Notes: a model not told the origin generated them from the sequence alone. 22,761 bases of DNA from Phaeoceros laevis (GCA_049999765.1 JBNGIQ010007200.1:1-22761), one strand, 5' to 3'; positions 8,811 to 19,300 are shown, counted from the stretch's first letter. Made by a program: numbers and translations.

Positions 8811-11011
8811 GGCGTTTGAATGTGCCTCGGAGTCAATGGATTCACACAAGCCGCACATTCGTGTCCTGCAGCTGCTTAGCAACCGAGCTAGGCAGACCGG
8901 ACTATAGCAGTGCAGTAGAGCGGCAAGAGTTGTTGTCGAGGCAGTATTTCTTGGACCCCTCACTGGGGTGGGACTGCAGGACGAACAAGAAGAGCGTCCG
9001 CTCTCCCGACTTCAGGCACAAGGATTCCAAGGAGCCCCTATGGCTGAACAGCTTCAGCAAGCCTGACTGGGTGGATGCGCAGCGGACTTTGTTGGAGAGG
9101 CAGATTGGACGGTCTGCACAGCCTACATCCAACCCTTTGTTTCACCATAATGCTGGCGCTCCTACGGTGCCAGAGTGCCAAGGGTATGCAACTGCTCAGG
9201 CGGTGAACGAACTGTGTGCGAATGGGCACCTAAGTCGAGCGGTTGACGCTTTGAGTGATTTAGCGGACACACAACGTCGTGTGTCCGCTTCGCTCCTGCA
9301 CAGAGTCATCCGGAGATGTGGGGCTGAAAAAAATCTGGTGTTGGGGCGACGACTTGATGACCTCACTGTCGAGCTTGGGTACGGATTGAACACACGTCTG
9401 GGAAACCATCTCTTGTGCATGTATGCATGTCAAGGCCGATTACACGAGGCGATGCAGGTGTTCAAAAGGGTGGACAAACCGGATGTTTTCATGTGGAGCT
9501 CCATTATCTCTGCACATGCTAAACAGCGGAAACCTAGTCAGGCCATTCAACTGTACCATGAAATGCGCAGGTCAGGTTCGGAGCCGGATAATCACATCTT
9601 CGTCGCTGCCCTTCAAGCTTGTGCAAGAGCGGTGGATGTAGAATCTGGTAGGCAGGTGCACGCTGATGTGTTGGACAGTGGCATTCAGCCTGACTCTTTT
9701 GTTTACAACTGCCTGGTGGACATGTATGCAAAATGTGGGGAATTGGAAGAGGCACGCAAGGTTTTTGACAGTCTGTCCACAAGAGATGCGGTAACATGGA
9801 CAGCGATGATAAATGGGTATGCTAAGTATGGGCTCGGTCCCCAGGCGCTCGTACTGTACGCAAGGATGGAGCAGGAAGGCCTGATTGTAGCAAACCGTGT
9901 TACGTATGTTTGCCTCCTGAACGCTTGTGCAAGTGCTGGTGCTGTACAGCAGGGCAGGCAGCTGCATTCAGGTCTTATGAAAAGACAACTGCTTGAAGGT
10001 GACATAGTACTGGGCAATTGTCTCGTGCATATGTATGCAAAATGTGGCCAGTTGGAAGATGCACGCAAAGTGTTCGACAGCCTGGCCACAAGGGATGCGG
10101 TAACATGGACTGCCATGATAAATGGGTATGCTAGAAACAATGAAGGCCACAAGGCTACAGCTTGTTTCGAAGAGATGATGCTGGCTGGTATTCAGCCTGA
10201 TGACACCACATTTACTTGCCTTCTCGTAGCATGCAGTAATGCGGGGCTGGTCAGTGAGGGTCAACAGTATTTTGATGCCATGGTGAAACAGCATGGCCTC
10301 AACCCGACAACTGAGCATTATGTGTGCATGGTTGATCTTCTTGGGCGGGCAGGACATTTAGGTGAGGCAGAGAAGGTGCTGAAATCAGCTGGGTGTGAAA
10401 ACAGTGCTGTTGGGTTAATGTCATTGCTGAATGCGTGTAAAAGTCATGGGGATATAGAGCGGGGAACACGGTGTTTTGAAAGTCTTGTTGAGCTGGATCC
10501 TCAGAATGCCTCTGCATATGTGCTCATGGCCAATATATACGCAGATGCAGATAGGTGGGCGGATGTAGACAGAATCGAAAGGTTGAGAAAGTTGGCAGGA
10601 GCTAACAAAAAACCTGCAGTGGCAGGCATTGAGGTAAACAAGCAGGTGCATACGTTTGTTGTGGGGGAAGAAAGTGGTGACCTGTCATGCAAGGTTCGGA
10701 GCACAAATGAACGTTTGAAGGTGGAAGGGAACCATGTACCACACACCAAGCTGGTTTTGAAGCCAGTGTCTGAGAAGGAAAAGGAAGATCAATTGTGTGG
10801 GCATGCTGAGAAGCTAGCTTTGGCGTTTGGTCTCTTGAACACTCCCGATGGCACACCTCTGCTGGTAACGAAAAATCTGCGGATGTGCAGGGACTGCCAC
10901 TCTTCCACCGAGATTATGTCAAGGGTTGAAAAGAGGAACATCGTTGTACGGGACGCACACCGTGTGCATCGATTCGAGGCAGGGTCCTGTAGCTGTAAGG
11001 GTCAACATTGA
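8747..11011 (+). CDS. DYW-subgroup PPR protein, intronless, probable organellar RNA editing factor
   Basis: DYW-class PPR proteins bind single-stranded organellar RNA by their repeats and deaminate a target base with the DYW domain. The 754-aa model starts at ATG 8747; the frame is open about 33 nt further up without an ATG. Residues 1 to about 140 are a poorly conserved, probably targeting region. PLS-type repeats run from about 155 to 560, with typical blocks VYNCLVDMYAKCGELEEARK, DAVTWTAMINGYAK and PTTEHYVCMVDLLGRAGHLG. E motifs follow. The DYW domain has the deaminase HAE (686-688), CRDCH (Cys714, Cys717, His718) and the second zinc set His741, Cys748, Cys750. The chain ends CSCKGQH rather than the usual CSCxDYW. 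The PG-box region reads KKPAVAGIEV, also divergent. Catalytic residues are intact, so activity is plausible. Lack of introns is normal for this class. Confidence 0.93.
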   Translation: MQRQRLWMPTAGWQAQTLELERRLNVPRSQWIHTSRTFVSCSCLATELGRPDYSSAVERQELLSRQYFLDPSLGWDCRTNKKSVRSPDFRHKDSKEPLWLNSFSKPDWVDAQRTLLERQIGRSAQPTSNPLFHHNAGAPTVPECQGYATAQAVNELCANGHLSRAVDALSDLADTQRRVSASLLHRVIRRCGAEKNLVLGRRLDDLTVELGYGLNTRLGNHLLCMYACQGRLHEAMQVFKRVDKPDVFMWSSIISAHAKQRKPSQAIQLYHEMRRSGSEPDNHIFVAALQACARAVDVESGRQVHADVLDSGIQPDSFVYNCLVDMYAKCGELEEARKVFDSLSTRDAVTWTAMINGYAKYGLGPQALVLYARMEQEGLIVANRVTYVCLLNACASAGAVQQGRQLHSGLMKRQLLEGDIVLGNCLVHMYAKCGQLEDARKVFDSLATRDAVTWTAMINGYARNNEGHKATACFEEMMLAGIQPDDTTFTCLLVACSNAGLVSEGQQYFDAMVKQHGLNPTTEHYVCMVDLLGRAGHLGEAEKVLKSAGCENSAVGLMSLLNACKSHGDIERGTRCFESLVELDPQNASAYVLMANIYADADRWADVDRIERLRKLAGANKKPAVAGIEVNKQVHTFVVGEESGDLSCKVRSTNERLKVEGNHVPHTKLVLKPVSEKEKEDQLCGHAEKLALAFGLLNTPDGTPLLVTKNLRMCRDCHSSTEIMSRVEKRNIVVRDAHRVHRFEAGSCSCKGQH
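9722..10133 (+). repeat. Two near-identical PPR-encoding units inside the DYW gene
   Basis: Bases 9722-9824 and 10031-10133 differ at about 12 of 103 positions by eye and are offset by exactly 309 nt (103 codons, one P-L-S triplet). Both encode MYAKCGxLExARKVFDSL then TRDAVTWTAMINGYA. This looks like an internal repeat duplication or gene conversion. Confidence 0.85.
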
Positions 11012-13242
11012 ACGACGAGAAAAATTGCTAACTGAAATAGTTCTACCACATGCTAGCTGTTGGTCACGCATGCTGACAAGCTCGATGCTGGTGGATTAGC
11101 GAAACGACTGAAGAACTTCCACAGCCTGTGCATTGGAACATGTAACCGTAATAGCCCTCTCGGTAGAGATTTGGGTAAGGAAGTTCATTTATCGTGGTTT
11201 GGGTAAGAACCGCAGTGGGGCTTCTCAGACGGACATAGCATTTAAACTATCGGGTGTAAGACCGCACTGGGGCTTCCATACCATTTAGACTACGTATTGG
11301 GTGCAACCATCCGAGGGTATCTTGTAACCCCAATGCCCTGGTCTGACATTGGGGAGACAACGAGAGTGCTCTGGAAAGAGACTCACAAATTGTCAACTTG
11401 AAGGTCAGCAACCCGGTGCCTTCGTGTAAGCACACAATCAATGCAGATGGTCAAACCAGGTCCCTTCGAACGCGTATGCACACCTTCAAGCTTTGCAAGT
11501 GCTCAAATCAACGCAGTCACACTGCACTTGGAGGCGGCGTCTTCTCAATTCTCCTCCTCCTGTTAGGGGGGCCGCTTAGCTGTGCCAGGAAGACGAAGAT
11601 GGTAACAATTACGAGCAGAAGTTGATGGAGCTCCGCATCTTGTGGCGTCATGGGTAACCGAACAGCTGCCAGCACCACAATCCACGCATCTGTGGTTTGG
11701 TAGAGCGCTGGCATGGCATGGTAGTGTGAACAGGATCAGGATGTTAAAGCTGAGTGATTGTATGCAACCTTAAATGATCCATTTGTGAGGATATATTTTT
11801 CGCGAGGTGGCATCAGGCTCACGAGGTAGGAGTCGTACTACCTGGAGAACAAAGCCCTGTGCTAAGATGTCAGGGGGCATGGATGGCAGACTGTTTAGAA
11901 TCACGGGACCTCTCTGAAGGTTATAATACCGTCTTTGCACGGAGGAGGGACCGGGCCCCTGCCTACTGTAAATGTCTCTCCCCAATTGATCCTGTGAGGG
12001 ATCTGCAGCTGAGGGGAGGCAGAATATTTTCCGCAGCTGTTAGAACTAACATCAGTCATCGTTGACAACGCTTCTGTAGCTGAATGTCGGAGGTACATTG
12101 CAACATATGCATTGGCAAAAGGATTCTGTTGCAGGTAGAATAATTCCACCATCTGATTGTGGGCCAGGCAGGAAGCGCTGATGGGCGTGACTCGAGAGTT
12201 ACAGCCTGCAGGACGCTGTTGCACGAATGATTCATCAGGGTTTCCTGTTGCGTTGGTTGAGGGCGGAACACGTGAGGCCGGTAGCAGTTGCGGGACTTTG
12301 TAGGGAACTAGTGTCCATTTGGATTGGAGACATGAAGCTTGCACGCTACTGTGCAGTCAAGAATCACTCTGTCTTCTAGGACTGCCAGCCTCATGTTGCG
12401 ATAGGACCTGTAACTTTTAGTTTTGTGCGGGGCCCCGGCCGAGATTTTAGTTGAGCGGAGATTGGCGTGTGTCCATAGTTTCTCGGAGTGGGGGCCGCCG
12501 GAGACGCTGCTGCGGCACGGTTGGCGCTACCCAGTTATACCTTATTCGCTGCGGACGCTGACGAGTCACCCCGGAAGGGTACACAACACACAACAGTGCT
12601 AGCATTGGACTTGCTGCAGCATCGACGGCAGCCATGGAGACGAGCGGGCGGTTCTGATAGGTGATGGCTTCACTTGCTGGCCACCTCAGTAGGACCACTG
12701 GGCCAGGAGAGAGTCCCTGCCTCAGCGGCAGATGCCCCTGACATCACTGCTAGCTGTGCTTGTCACCTATCTTATCTGCGGGTTGCATCTGCACCAGGAA
12801 CAAAGTTGGCTCATCGCCGAAGGAGCAAGGAGTTCCTGGTTCCAGATTCAGTTTGCAACAACCCCGGGCTGCACTTTGGCATTTCTACAGCTTAGTTAGG
12901 ATTCCAGGTCCCATTCCTCCTGTTGGCTCCTCGGCTTCCCCTCTGGTTCCCGGTCTTTTGTACCGCGCAAATGCGTAAGTGGGCAAGAGTTGTGCACTGA
13001 CAGCGTTCTCCACCTGCTCCCTTTCTCTCGAGCGTAAGAGGAATGAGCTCCATGGCTCAGTGTCACTAATATCAAGCCGTGGTAGGATCCGTTTTCTGCA
13101 GAGTAGACTTCCAGTGTCCACAAGCCACACCTCCGGAGTATGGGGCGTGGCAATTAAGGCATTGGGGCTCCAATCCGCTCGTCATATTGTCTCCGGCGGG
13201 AATGATTGAGGTTCTGTAGGGCAAGGAACTGACGGTGACAAG
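11012..13242. other. 2.2-kb gene-poor region between DYW PPR and MTP genes
   Basis: No gene can be supported on either strand. The longest ORF is on the minus strand at about 11901-12344 (147 codons, non-ATG start) and has no recognisable motif. Short plus-strand ORFs near 12674-12978 also look random. The left part holds a small imperfect direct repeat (11201-11276), and a CACGTG G-box lies at 12269-12274. The last few hundred bases should be the promoter and 5' UTR of the MTP gene. Confidence 0.6.
11201..11276 (+). repeat. Short imperfect direct repeat
   Basis: GGGTAAGAACCGCAGTGGGG (from 11201) and GGGTGTAAGACCGCACTGGGG-like sequence (from about 11252), each followed by CTTC, lie about 51 nt apart. 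Confidence 0.55.
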
Positions 13243-15317
13243 ATGGAGGGGTCTTCAGAGGTGTCGCTATTGGTAAATTACCAGCAGGATGACAGAGCAT
13301 GGCGGCTCAAGGCCAGCAACTTCCGAGCTGCAGGGCAGGAGCGACCGCAATCTCCCGAGCGCTCCCCCAGCAATATCTACTTGGCAGATTGCCTGAAGAA
13401 ATTTGGTTAGTCTTCACGTTTTGCCGCCATTTTCTGTACTATTTTTCTGGCTGCAGCCTCTGTGTAAAATTGACCGCAAGATTGTGACGGTAATATGTTA
13501 CTGAAATTTGCTGTTATGGGGCCATGCTGTAGTTGGGTAAGGTTCTTGAGGGTTTGTTATGGCGGCAGGATGCCGATTCAACCCTGTACCAACACGTGAA
13601 TTTGCTCATTTTGTGTGTCCTGCCGAGGACACTGGTGAGCAGAGGCTAGTAAGCTTTGCTGATTGCGTCTTTGCCTTTTGTTTCTTCAGGAGGTCACAGA
13701 GGTGTCGAGGAATATTACCAGCAACAGGATGAGATGTTGGAAGGATTTACAGAGATGGATAGCATTTCTGATGGGCGGCTTTTGGGAGCCTCACCGGTAG
13801 AGTTGGTCACAAGCTTACCTTGGTTATTTTTTGTTTGCCTGGCAGTCCTGTACAGGTCCGTCACTCTGTACGATCCACAAGTGGTGCTTGTTCATGTGCA
13901 GGAGGAGCGTGAACTGAGAATGAAGGGTGAGAGATATGCAATTCGCATCTCAAACTTTGCAAATCTTATCCTGTTTATTGCAAAAGTTTATATCTCAGTG
14001 AGAAGCCGTTCACTGGCTATCATCGCTTCAACTTTGGATTCCTTGTTGGACTTGTTATCCGGTTTTATCCTTTGGTTCACTGCTTTTTCTATGCGGAAAC
14101 CAAATCCCTACATATATCCCATTGGGAAAAACCGCATGCAACCTGTGGTAAGTGCCTAGTTTTGATGCTCTGCCAATTTTCTGAATACAAGATTTCCCCT
14201 TAAGCATAAAATTGACACAGGTGTTTGTTGCGAGGGCTAAACAGTGGACTTTCGAAGTCATGTTCCTTGGGGTTGTAAATGACGGAGATAGTATGTTGTG
14301 CAGGGTATTCTTGTTTTTGCTTCTGTCATGGCAACCCTTGGGGTGCAGGTGATCTTGGAAGCTGGTCGGCAGCTGTTATCCAAGGCAAGTTATCTATTTC
14401 ATATCACCCAAGATGCTGGTACATATGGAGTTTGAAAGACTGGCATTCAGGTTGTCTGAATTAGCAATCTGTTGCTCCGTCTGTTTTTTTGCAACTTCAA
14501 GGACCGTAGTAGGTGTGTTGTGAGTCTGCTCCTGTAGTGGTCACATTACTGGAGCTGGTAGCTTTTCGTAAAAAGGTTTTCAAAAGTTGTTGGTGGTCTG
14601 CAGGGGGCTTCCTCTTCAACAGACTCGTGGGTCATTGGGGTTATGGTTGGAGTTACTGTGGTGAAGCTTTGCCTCATGTTGTACTGCAGGACATTCAAGA
14701 ACGAAATTGTGCAAGCTTATGCCCAAGACCACTTCTTTGATGTGGTGACCAACTCAATTGGGTTAATTGCAGCTATTCTAGCAGATCACACCAAGGCCTG
14801 GATAGATCCTGTCGGGGCTATTGTGGTAAGTAGACAGGTTGAGTACCTCTGCAGTTGTCGTATCCCTGATATTCTATTTGCTGTTGTCAGCACCATTTCG
14901 TGAGGCAGAGTTAATTTTTGTGATGGCCATGTCTTTTGATGAATGCTGAGGATGATTGTTGCATTGCAGCTGGCTTTATACACCATCAGGACCTGGTCCA
15001 TGACAGCTTTAGACAATGTGACCTCATTGGTGGGCAAAACAGCCCCGCCTGAGTTTCTGCAGAAGCTAACATACCTCTGCTGGAATCACCACAAGGACAT
15101 CCGGCAAATCGATACTGTCAGGGCGTACACATTCGGGTCACATTATTTCGCAGAGGTAGATATCGTGCTGCCGAGTGATATGGCCTTGGAGAACGCACAT
15201 GACATAGGCGAGGCTCTCCAGAACAAACTGGAATCGCTTCCCGACATTGAAAGGGCGTTCGTGCATCTGGATTACGAGTTCACACACAAACCAGAGCATG
15301 CTATTCATGAAAAGTAG
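13243..15317 (+). CDS. MTP11: Mn-type cation diffusion facilitator, MTP9-11 group, 6 exons, complete
   Basis: Mn-CDF transporters exchange Mn2+ for protons across Golgi, prevacuolar or vacuolar membranes and give manganese tolerance. Exons: 13243-13405, 13690-13796, 13902-14147, 14304-14384, 14604-14825, 14970-15317; 388 aa, near the 394 of Arabidopsis MTP11. The ATG (AAGATGGAG) opens a cytosolic N-terminus with [19 protein letters not shown]. Transmembrane helix 2 has Asp136 and Asp140 ([11 protein letters not shown]) and helix 5 has Asp241 and Asp245 ([10 protein letters not shown]), the DxxxD pair that marks Mn rather than Zn transport (Zn types use HxxxD). The C-terminal cytosolic domain includes [28 protein letters not shown] and [18 protein letters not shown]. 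Intron 4 is GC-AG. Intron 2 is in frame and stop-free, so a 423-aa form is possible. The subgroup is clear; MTP9, 10 and 11 cannot be separated here. Confidence 0.95.
13797..13901 (+). other. MTP intron 2, 105 nt, stop-free and in frame
   Basis: Donor TCACCG|GTAGAG, acceptor GTGCAG|GAG, phase 0. Retention would add 35 residues, including a hydrophobic run ([13 protein letters not shown]), just before the first conserved helix region. Remembered MTP11 proteins have no counterpart, so removal is the likelier reading. Confidence 0.75.
14385..14603 (+). other. MTP intron 4 with non-canonical GC donor
   Basis: Exon 4 ends TCCAAG|GCAAGT and exon 5 starts CTGCAG|GGGGCT. Both sides are phase 0 and align with conserved MTP sequence ([10 protein letters not shown] and DSWVIGVMV). 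AAG|GCAAGT is the consensus for the minor GC-AG class still cut by the U2 spliceosome. No GT donor nearby keeps the frame and the conserved residues. Confidence 0.8.
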
Positions 15318-15599
15318 GGTGTATGGTGCCGCCCCAATGAAAGGCATTGATCACTTAGCGGTAGTTAGCGGATTTAATTACAGCCCACAGGTGGAAGGTG
15401 GAAGAACAAGAGTTTCGGGACGGGTGACGCTCAATTTGGAGGCGTGAACGGTCGCATTTCTCTGTGTATTGTGATGCGGCGTCCTGGCGCTGCTTTGGTT
15501 TTTCCCAATAGGTCGGTTCCAAGGAGGCTCATGCCGCATTCAGGGAGGTCGAGGGTTTGCTATGCTGCGACGATTGCAGTGTAGCTGCGGCAATCATAG

Positions 15600-16160
15600 A
15601 TGGGGGCTTCTACTATTGCCAGCAGTACTGGTAGCAGCTACGGGGCAGGAGATGTGAACAAGACGCTCTGCGGCTGGAGACGACCGGAATCTAAGGCTCT
15701 AGACAATGCGCTCCGGGAGTGGAGGGAGGCAGAACAGCAGGCGAGGCTCAACTGCTTGCCAGTGGACACCGAGGTTTCAATAAGAACGTCATCTAATTTA
15801 ATCCGAAGTTCACCTGCTCTTTTGCCGCATAGTATGGGGGATTCCCTACTGTCAGTTACGCCTAGTCCTCAGCAACTTGAAGAAGAATACCACGAAAGTT
15901 TTGCTTCTTGGGAGACAGGGTTGGAGCACTCCTCTGCGGATGAAGTCCCTGTTCCCATGCCATCGGCATTGTCACCGCCTCGTGGGTCCATGGAGGGAAG
16001 CAGCAATCGAAGTGACAAATGGGCAGACGCCTGGTGGTGTACGGAGTGGGAGGTACCCTTCAATGGCTACGCCAGGAATGGGGAGCTCCTTTCCTGGGAT
16101 GCCGACACTTTTGTCACAAGGGAAAGGAAGGTTGGTGTACAGCTGCAGAGTAATCTTTAG
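15600..16160 (+). CDS. Unrecognised 186-aa hypothetical protein
   Basis: I do not recognise this ORF. An in-frame TAG directly precedes the ATG at 15600, and the ORF ends at TAG 16158-16160. The protein is Ser-, Glu- and Trp-containing, with a short charged helix (about 30-52, SKALDNALREWREAEQQARL), a low-complexity middle with Ser/Pro, and a Trp-rich C-terminal block (about 139-168, DKWADAWWCTEWEVPF then GELLSWDADTFVTRERK). Such Trp/acidic blocks can be conserved in small plant proteins, but I cannot name a family. AAG|GTTGGT near 16128 could be a donor, so the end may be mis-set. It sits between the MTP gene and the convergent PPR gene. It could also be a chance ORF. Confidence 0.4.
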   Translation: MGASTIASSTGSSYGAGDVNKTLCGWRRPESKALDNALREWREAEQQARLNCLPVDTEVSIRTSSNLIRSSPALLPHSMGDSLLSVTPSPQQLEEEYHESFASWETGLEHSSADEVPVPMPSALSPPRGSMEGSSNRSDKWADAWWCTEWEVPFNGYARNGELLSWDADTFVTRERKVGVQLQSNL

Positions 16161-16198
16161 CTGCTGCTTGCTATCTGCTGCTTGCTACTAAAGTAGCA
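16161..16198 (+). repeat. Tandem 14-nt repeat followed by a short hairpin
   Basis: CTGCTGCTTGCTAT (16161-16174) and CTGCTGCTTGCTAC (16175-16188) are adjacent copies with one difference. The second copy overlaps an inverted repeat TGCTAC-TAAA-GTAGCA (16183-16198). It lies in the short gap between convergent transcription units. Confidence 0.7.
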
Positions 16199-16318
16199 GA
16201 TTCCTTCGATTACAACCCGACATCCATACAACCACCATCTCCACGCACCCACCTACCACTTACGCATCATTGAAGGTTGGATAGGGAAAAATTTGTTGGC
16301 TCTTGACAAAGGTGAAAT

Positions 16319-19300
16319 TCATGTCGAAACATCGCCCCTGGCAATCAACTCTGCTACTGGCCTCCGTGCTCCTCGGTATAGAGCGAAGGCAAGATATTTA
16401 AAATTTTCATCCGACGAATACTTGTCTCTGACTTGCTCGACGAGAGACACTCCCTCATCGAACCTTTTATTCCGAAGAAACACTCTCAGCATGGTTCTCT
16501 GACATACATCATCTGCTTCGATACCAAGAGCCTGCATTTTGGCATATATCCTGTTTGCGTCATCCACTAGACCTGCCTCCCCATATGCTAGGATCACCGC
16601 GGTGTAGTGAGCAGTTTCAGGGCGTAAACCTTTACCTTGCATATTCGTCAAAATCATTTCCGCGTCTCCAGGCCTCCGAAGTCTGCCGTACGTCGTAATA
16701 ACTAATAGGTAAGTTACAGGATCTGGCACAAATCCTTTGTCTTGCATTATCCTGAATAGTTCCGCGGCTTCACCAGGACGGCCGCCTTTATTGTACGCCT
16801 TGATCATAATGTTATAGCTAACCTGCAGTCAACAGGCAACACCAGCGCAGATTTGACTTGACAGGGACCTCATACAAGCATTTGCAACAGTTGATCGTGC
16901 TTGGAAGGCATTTACCTCAGAGGGTGATATTCCAGCGCGCTGCATTTTCTCAAACAATTGAGCAGCCTCCAGATAGTGACCTAAATAAAAAACGATGACA
17001 GCAATGAGCAAATTCTAATGGCTAATGGATGCAGGCAAGAATGGCACTCAGGGTCCAAAAACATGTCGCCCCCTAAGCGGCTAGGATTCAGACATGTACA
17101 AAGTCTCACCAGCTTTAAGAAAGCAATCCATCATCTGACTGTACACTCTTTCATCCATATAACACCCCGAAGTCAATAACGTCTCAAAGAACCTTGCTGC
17201 CTCAGGTAACCGTCCTGTTTTGGTGCATACCCTGGAGATAAGATCAAGGAAATCACACAACATCATCAGAAATGCACCAGTCTGACGTCATGAAAGTAAC
17301 TAGGATATAAAGTGACAGAGTGTTTCACAACTAAGAAGCCACCTTATCAATGTCGTGTATGTTTGAAGGGATGGTTTTACACCACAAGCTTGCATTTCTC
17401 CCAAAACCTCCATAGCTACACCGGGTTTCCCTGTTACAAACATCGATGGGTAAATCCCTGAGAGAGAAGTTCCAATGGCCGAGAGGTACAAATCAAAGAG
17501 CATAAAGTGTATTGATTTTTCCTATCCACTCCCTGCAACTACCAGAAATGAACAACAAGCAGGGTGGGAATAGTACCAGCTTCAAGAAATGCTTTGATGA
17601 TGGTGTTGAACACAACTACGTCAAAGGCAACTCCTAACCGTTTCGCTTTACTAATAAGTGATGCCAATTCCTCGAACATGCCTGTTTAAAACATCGGAAG
17701 CAGCAAATTCAAGCACCTTATCCAGCTCAGCAAGAGAAACTCACGAAACCGACAATATGGCTAGAACTCACCAGCTTTGCTGTAGGCTCTGATCAAAATA
17801 CTCAAGGTGACATTAGTTAAACCACAAACTGACTCTGCCTCTTTGTACAACTGAATCGCTTTCTCTAACTTGTCGGACTTGCTGTACATATCAATAGCAG
17901 CATTATACAAAAATGCATTTGGTGCAAAGCCAGCTTCTTGGCTTCTCTCAAAAAGCTCAACTGCTTTGGCAGATTCTCCTTTTTTGGTCAAGAGTTGGAC
18001 AAAAGCGGCCAAGGCATTTGTGTCAAGCGTATAACCTCGTTCAGCCATCAATGAGTAGAATGATTCAGCCTTTTTCAAGTCACCTGGCAAGGACAGAATG
18101 TCAGAAATTTTCACAAAATGGACCTGTGCTGAAACAAGTTCCAGAGCTGTTTGAGCCCTAACCTGTTCTAGCACAACGCTTGATAAGAAAGTTGAGTGCT
18201 GAAGCATCCAAACCGTGCACATCTCTTGTCAGCGAGTTCACTAGTATAGAGGCTTTTGCTTTCTCTCCATGCTTGTCAAACATGTTGATCATATTTATTA
18301 CAGCGGCTCCATCAGCATCTGAGCTCCTAAAACATGCTTCAGCCTCAGCTATCCTTCCTGCCTCTCCGTATGCAAATGCCAGGGTCGTTCTGATAACAGA
18401 GTTTGGGGTAATCCCCTGCTCTGTCATCTCATGGACAATATCCTCAGCAGCATCAAGTTTCTTTGACGTACAATAAACCTTGATCATTGCACCATAGAAT
18501 TCTGCGTCGGGGTTCAGTTTGTCGCTTAGCACTTTCCTGTATAGATCTTCAGCATCTCTTTCAAGGCCCAACGTTCCATACAAGTTTACCATGTTTGTGT
18601 AGGTCACAATGCTTGCAAGTCCCAGGTCAATCATGGATTGAAAGACAGACTGTGCACTGGTCACGTCCAACTCTTTTACATGACACAGTAGCAGTGTTTC
18701 CCAAGAGAAACCATTCATTGGCAGACCTTGCCACCTCATGTCATTAAGGAGCTGCAACGCGCCAGAAGAATCTCCAGCTTTTAGACGCAAGTTGGCCATC
18801 ATTGTGTAAGTCTTCTCACTTGAGAGCAACTGTGCTTCACTAAGTTCCTCAAACAAGCGCTCAGCTTCATCATACAGACGTGCCTTTCCATAAATGTTTA
18901 TTATCGTGCTATATACGACTTCATCAGGAGGAAATCCATTTTCTCTCATCTCCGCAAATAGAGCTGCTGCACCTTCGTAATCACAAGCTTTTCCACAAAT
19001 ATGTATCATGGTACCATAAGAGTATCTACTGGGCACGATGCCTTGAGACTTCATGCTTCCAAACATGCTAACTGCCTCGTCCAGCCTGGGATGCACACAA
19101 CAAATGCCAAGATCAGTCATTCCAGAATACATGGACAACCAGAAAAGCTTGATAGTCAGCAATACCGAAGTACCTGTCCAATTTACACATCATGCTGATT
19201 GCCATATTGTATAGGATTTCATCAGGTTCAAAGCCCTCTCTTTTCATCTTTTGAAACACCTTCACTGCCTCTTCTTCCCGCTGTACCCTTCTTAGACAAT

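Noticed and set aside
9572-10357. Several 129-149-codon minus-strand ORFs across the DYW gene
   Set aside because: They are shadows of the repeated PPR coding sequence; their similarity to each other reflects the repeats.
11901-12344. 147-codon minus-strand ORF in the 2.2-kb gap
   Set aside because: It begins at a non-ATG codon, has no recognisable motif or splice context, and overlaps other equally long random frames.
13656-13689. Start of the MTP gene at the ATG-like opening of the 13656 frame
   Set aside because: The segment before 13690 is the pyrimidine-rich end of intron 1 (TTTCTTCAG). The true N-terminus is the 13243 exon, which reads as an MTP N-terminus and joins in phase.
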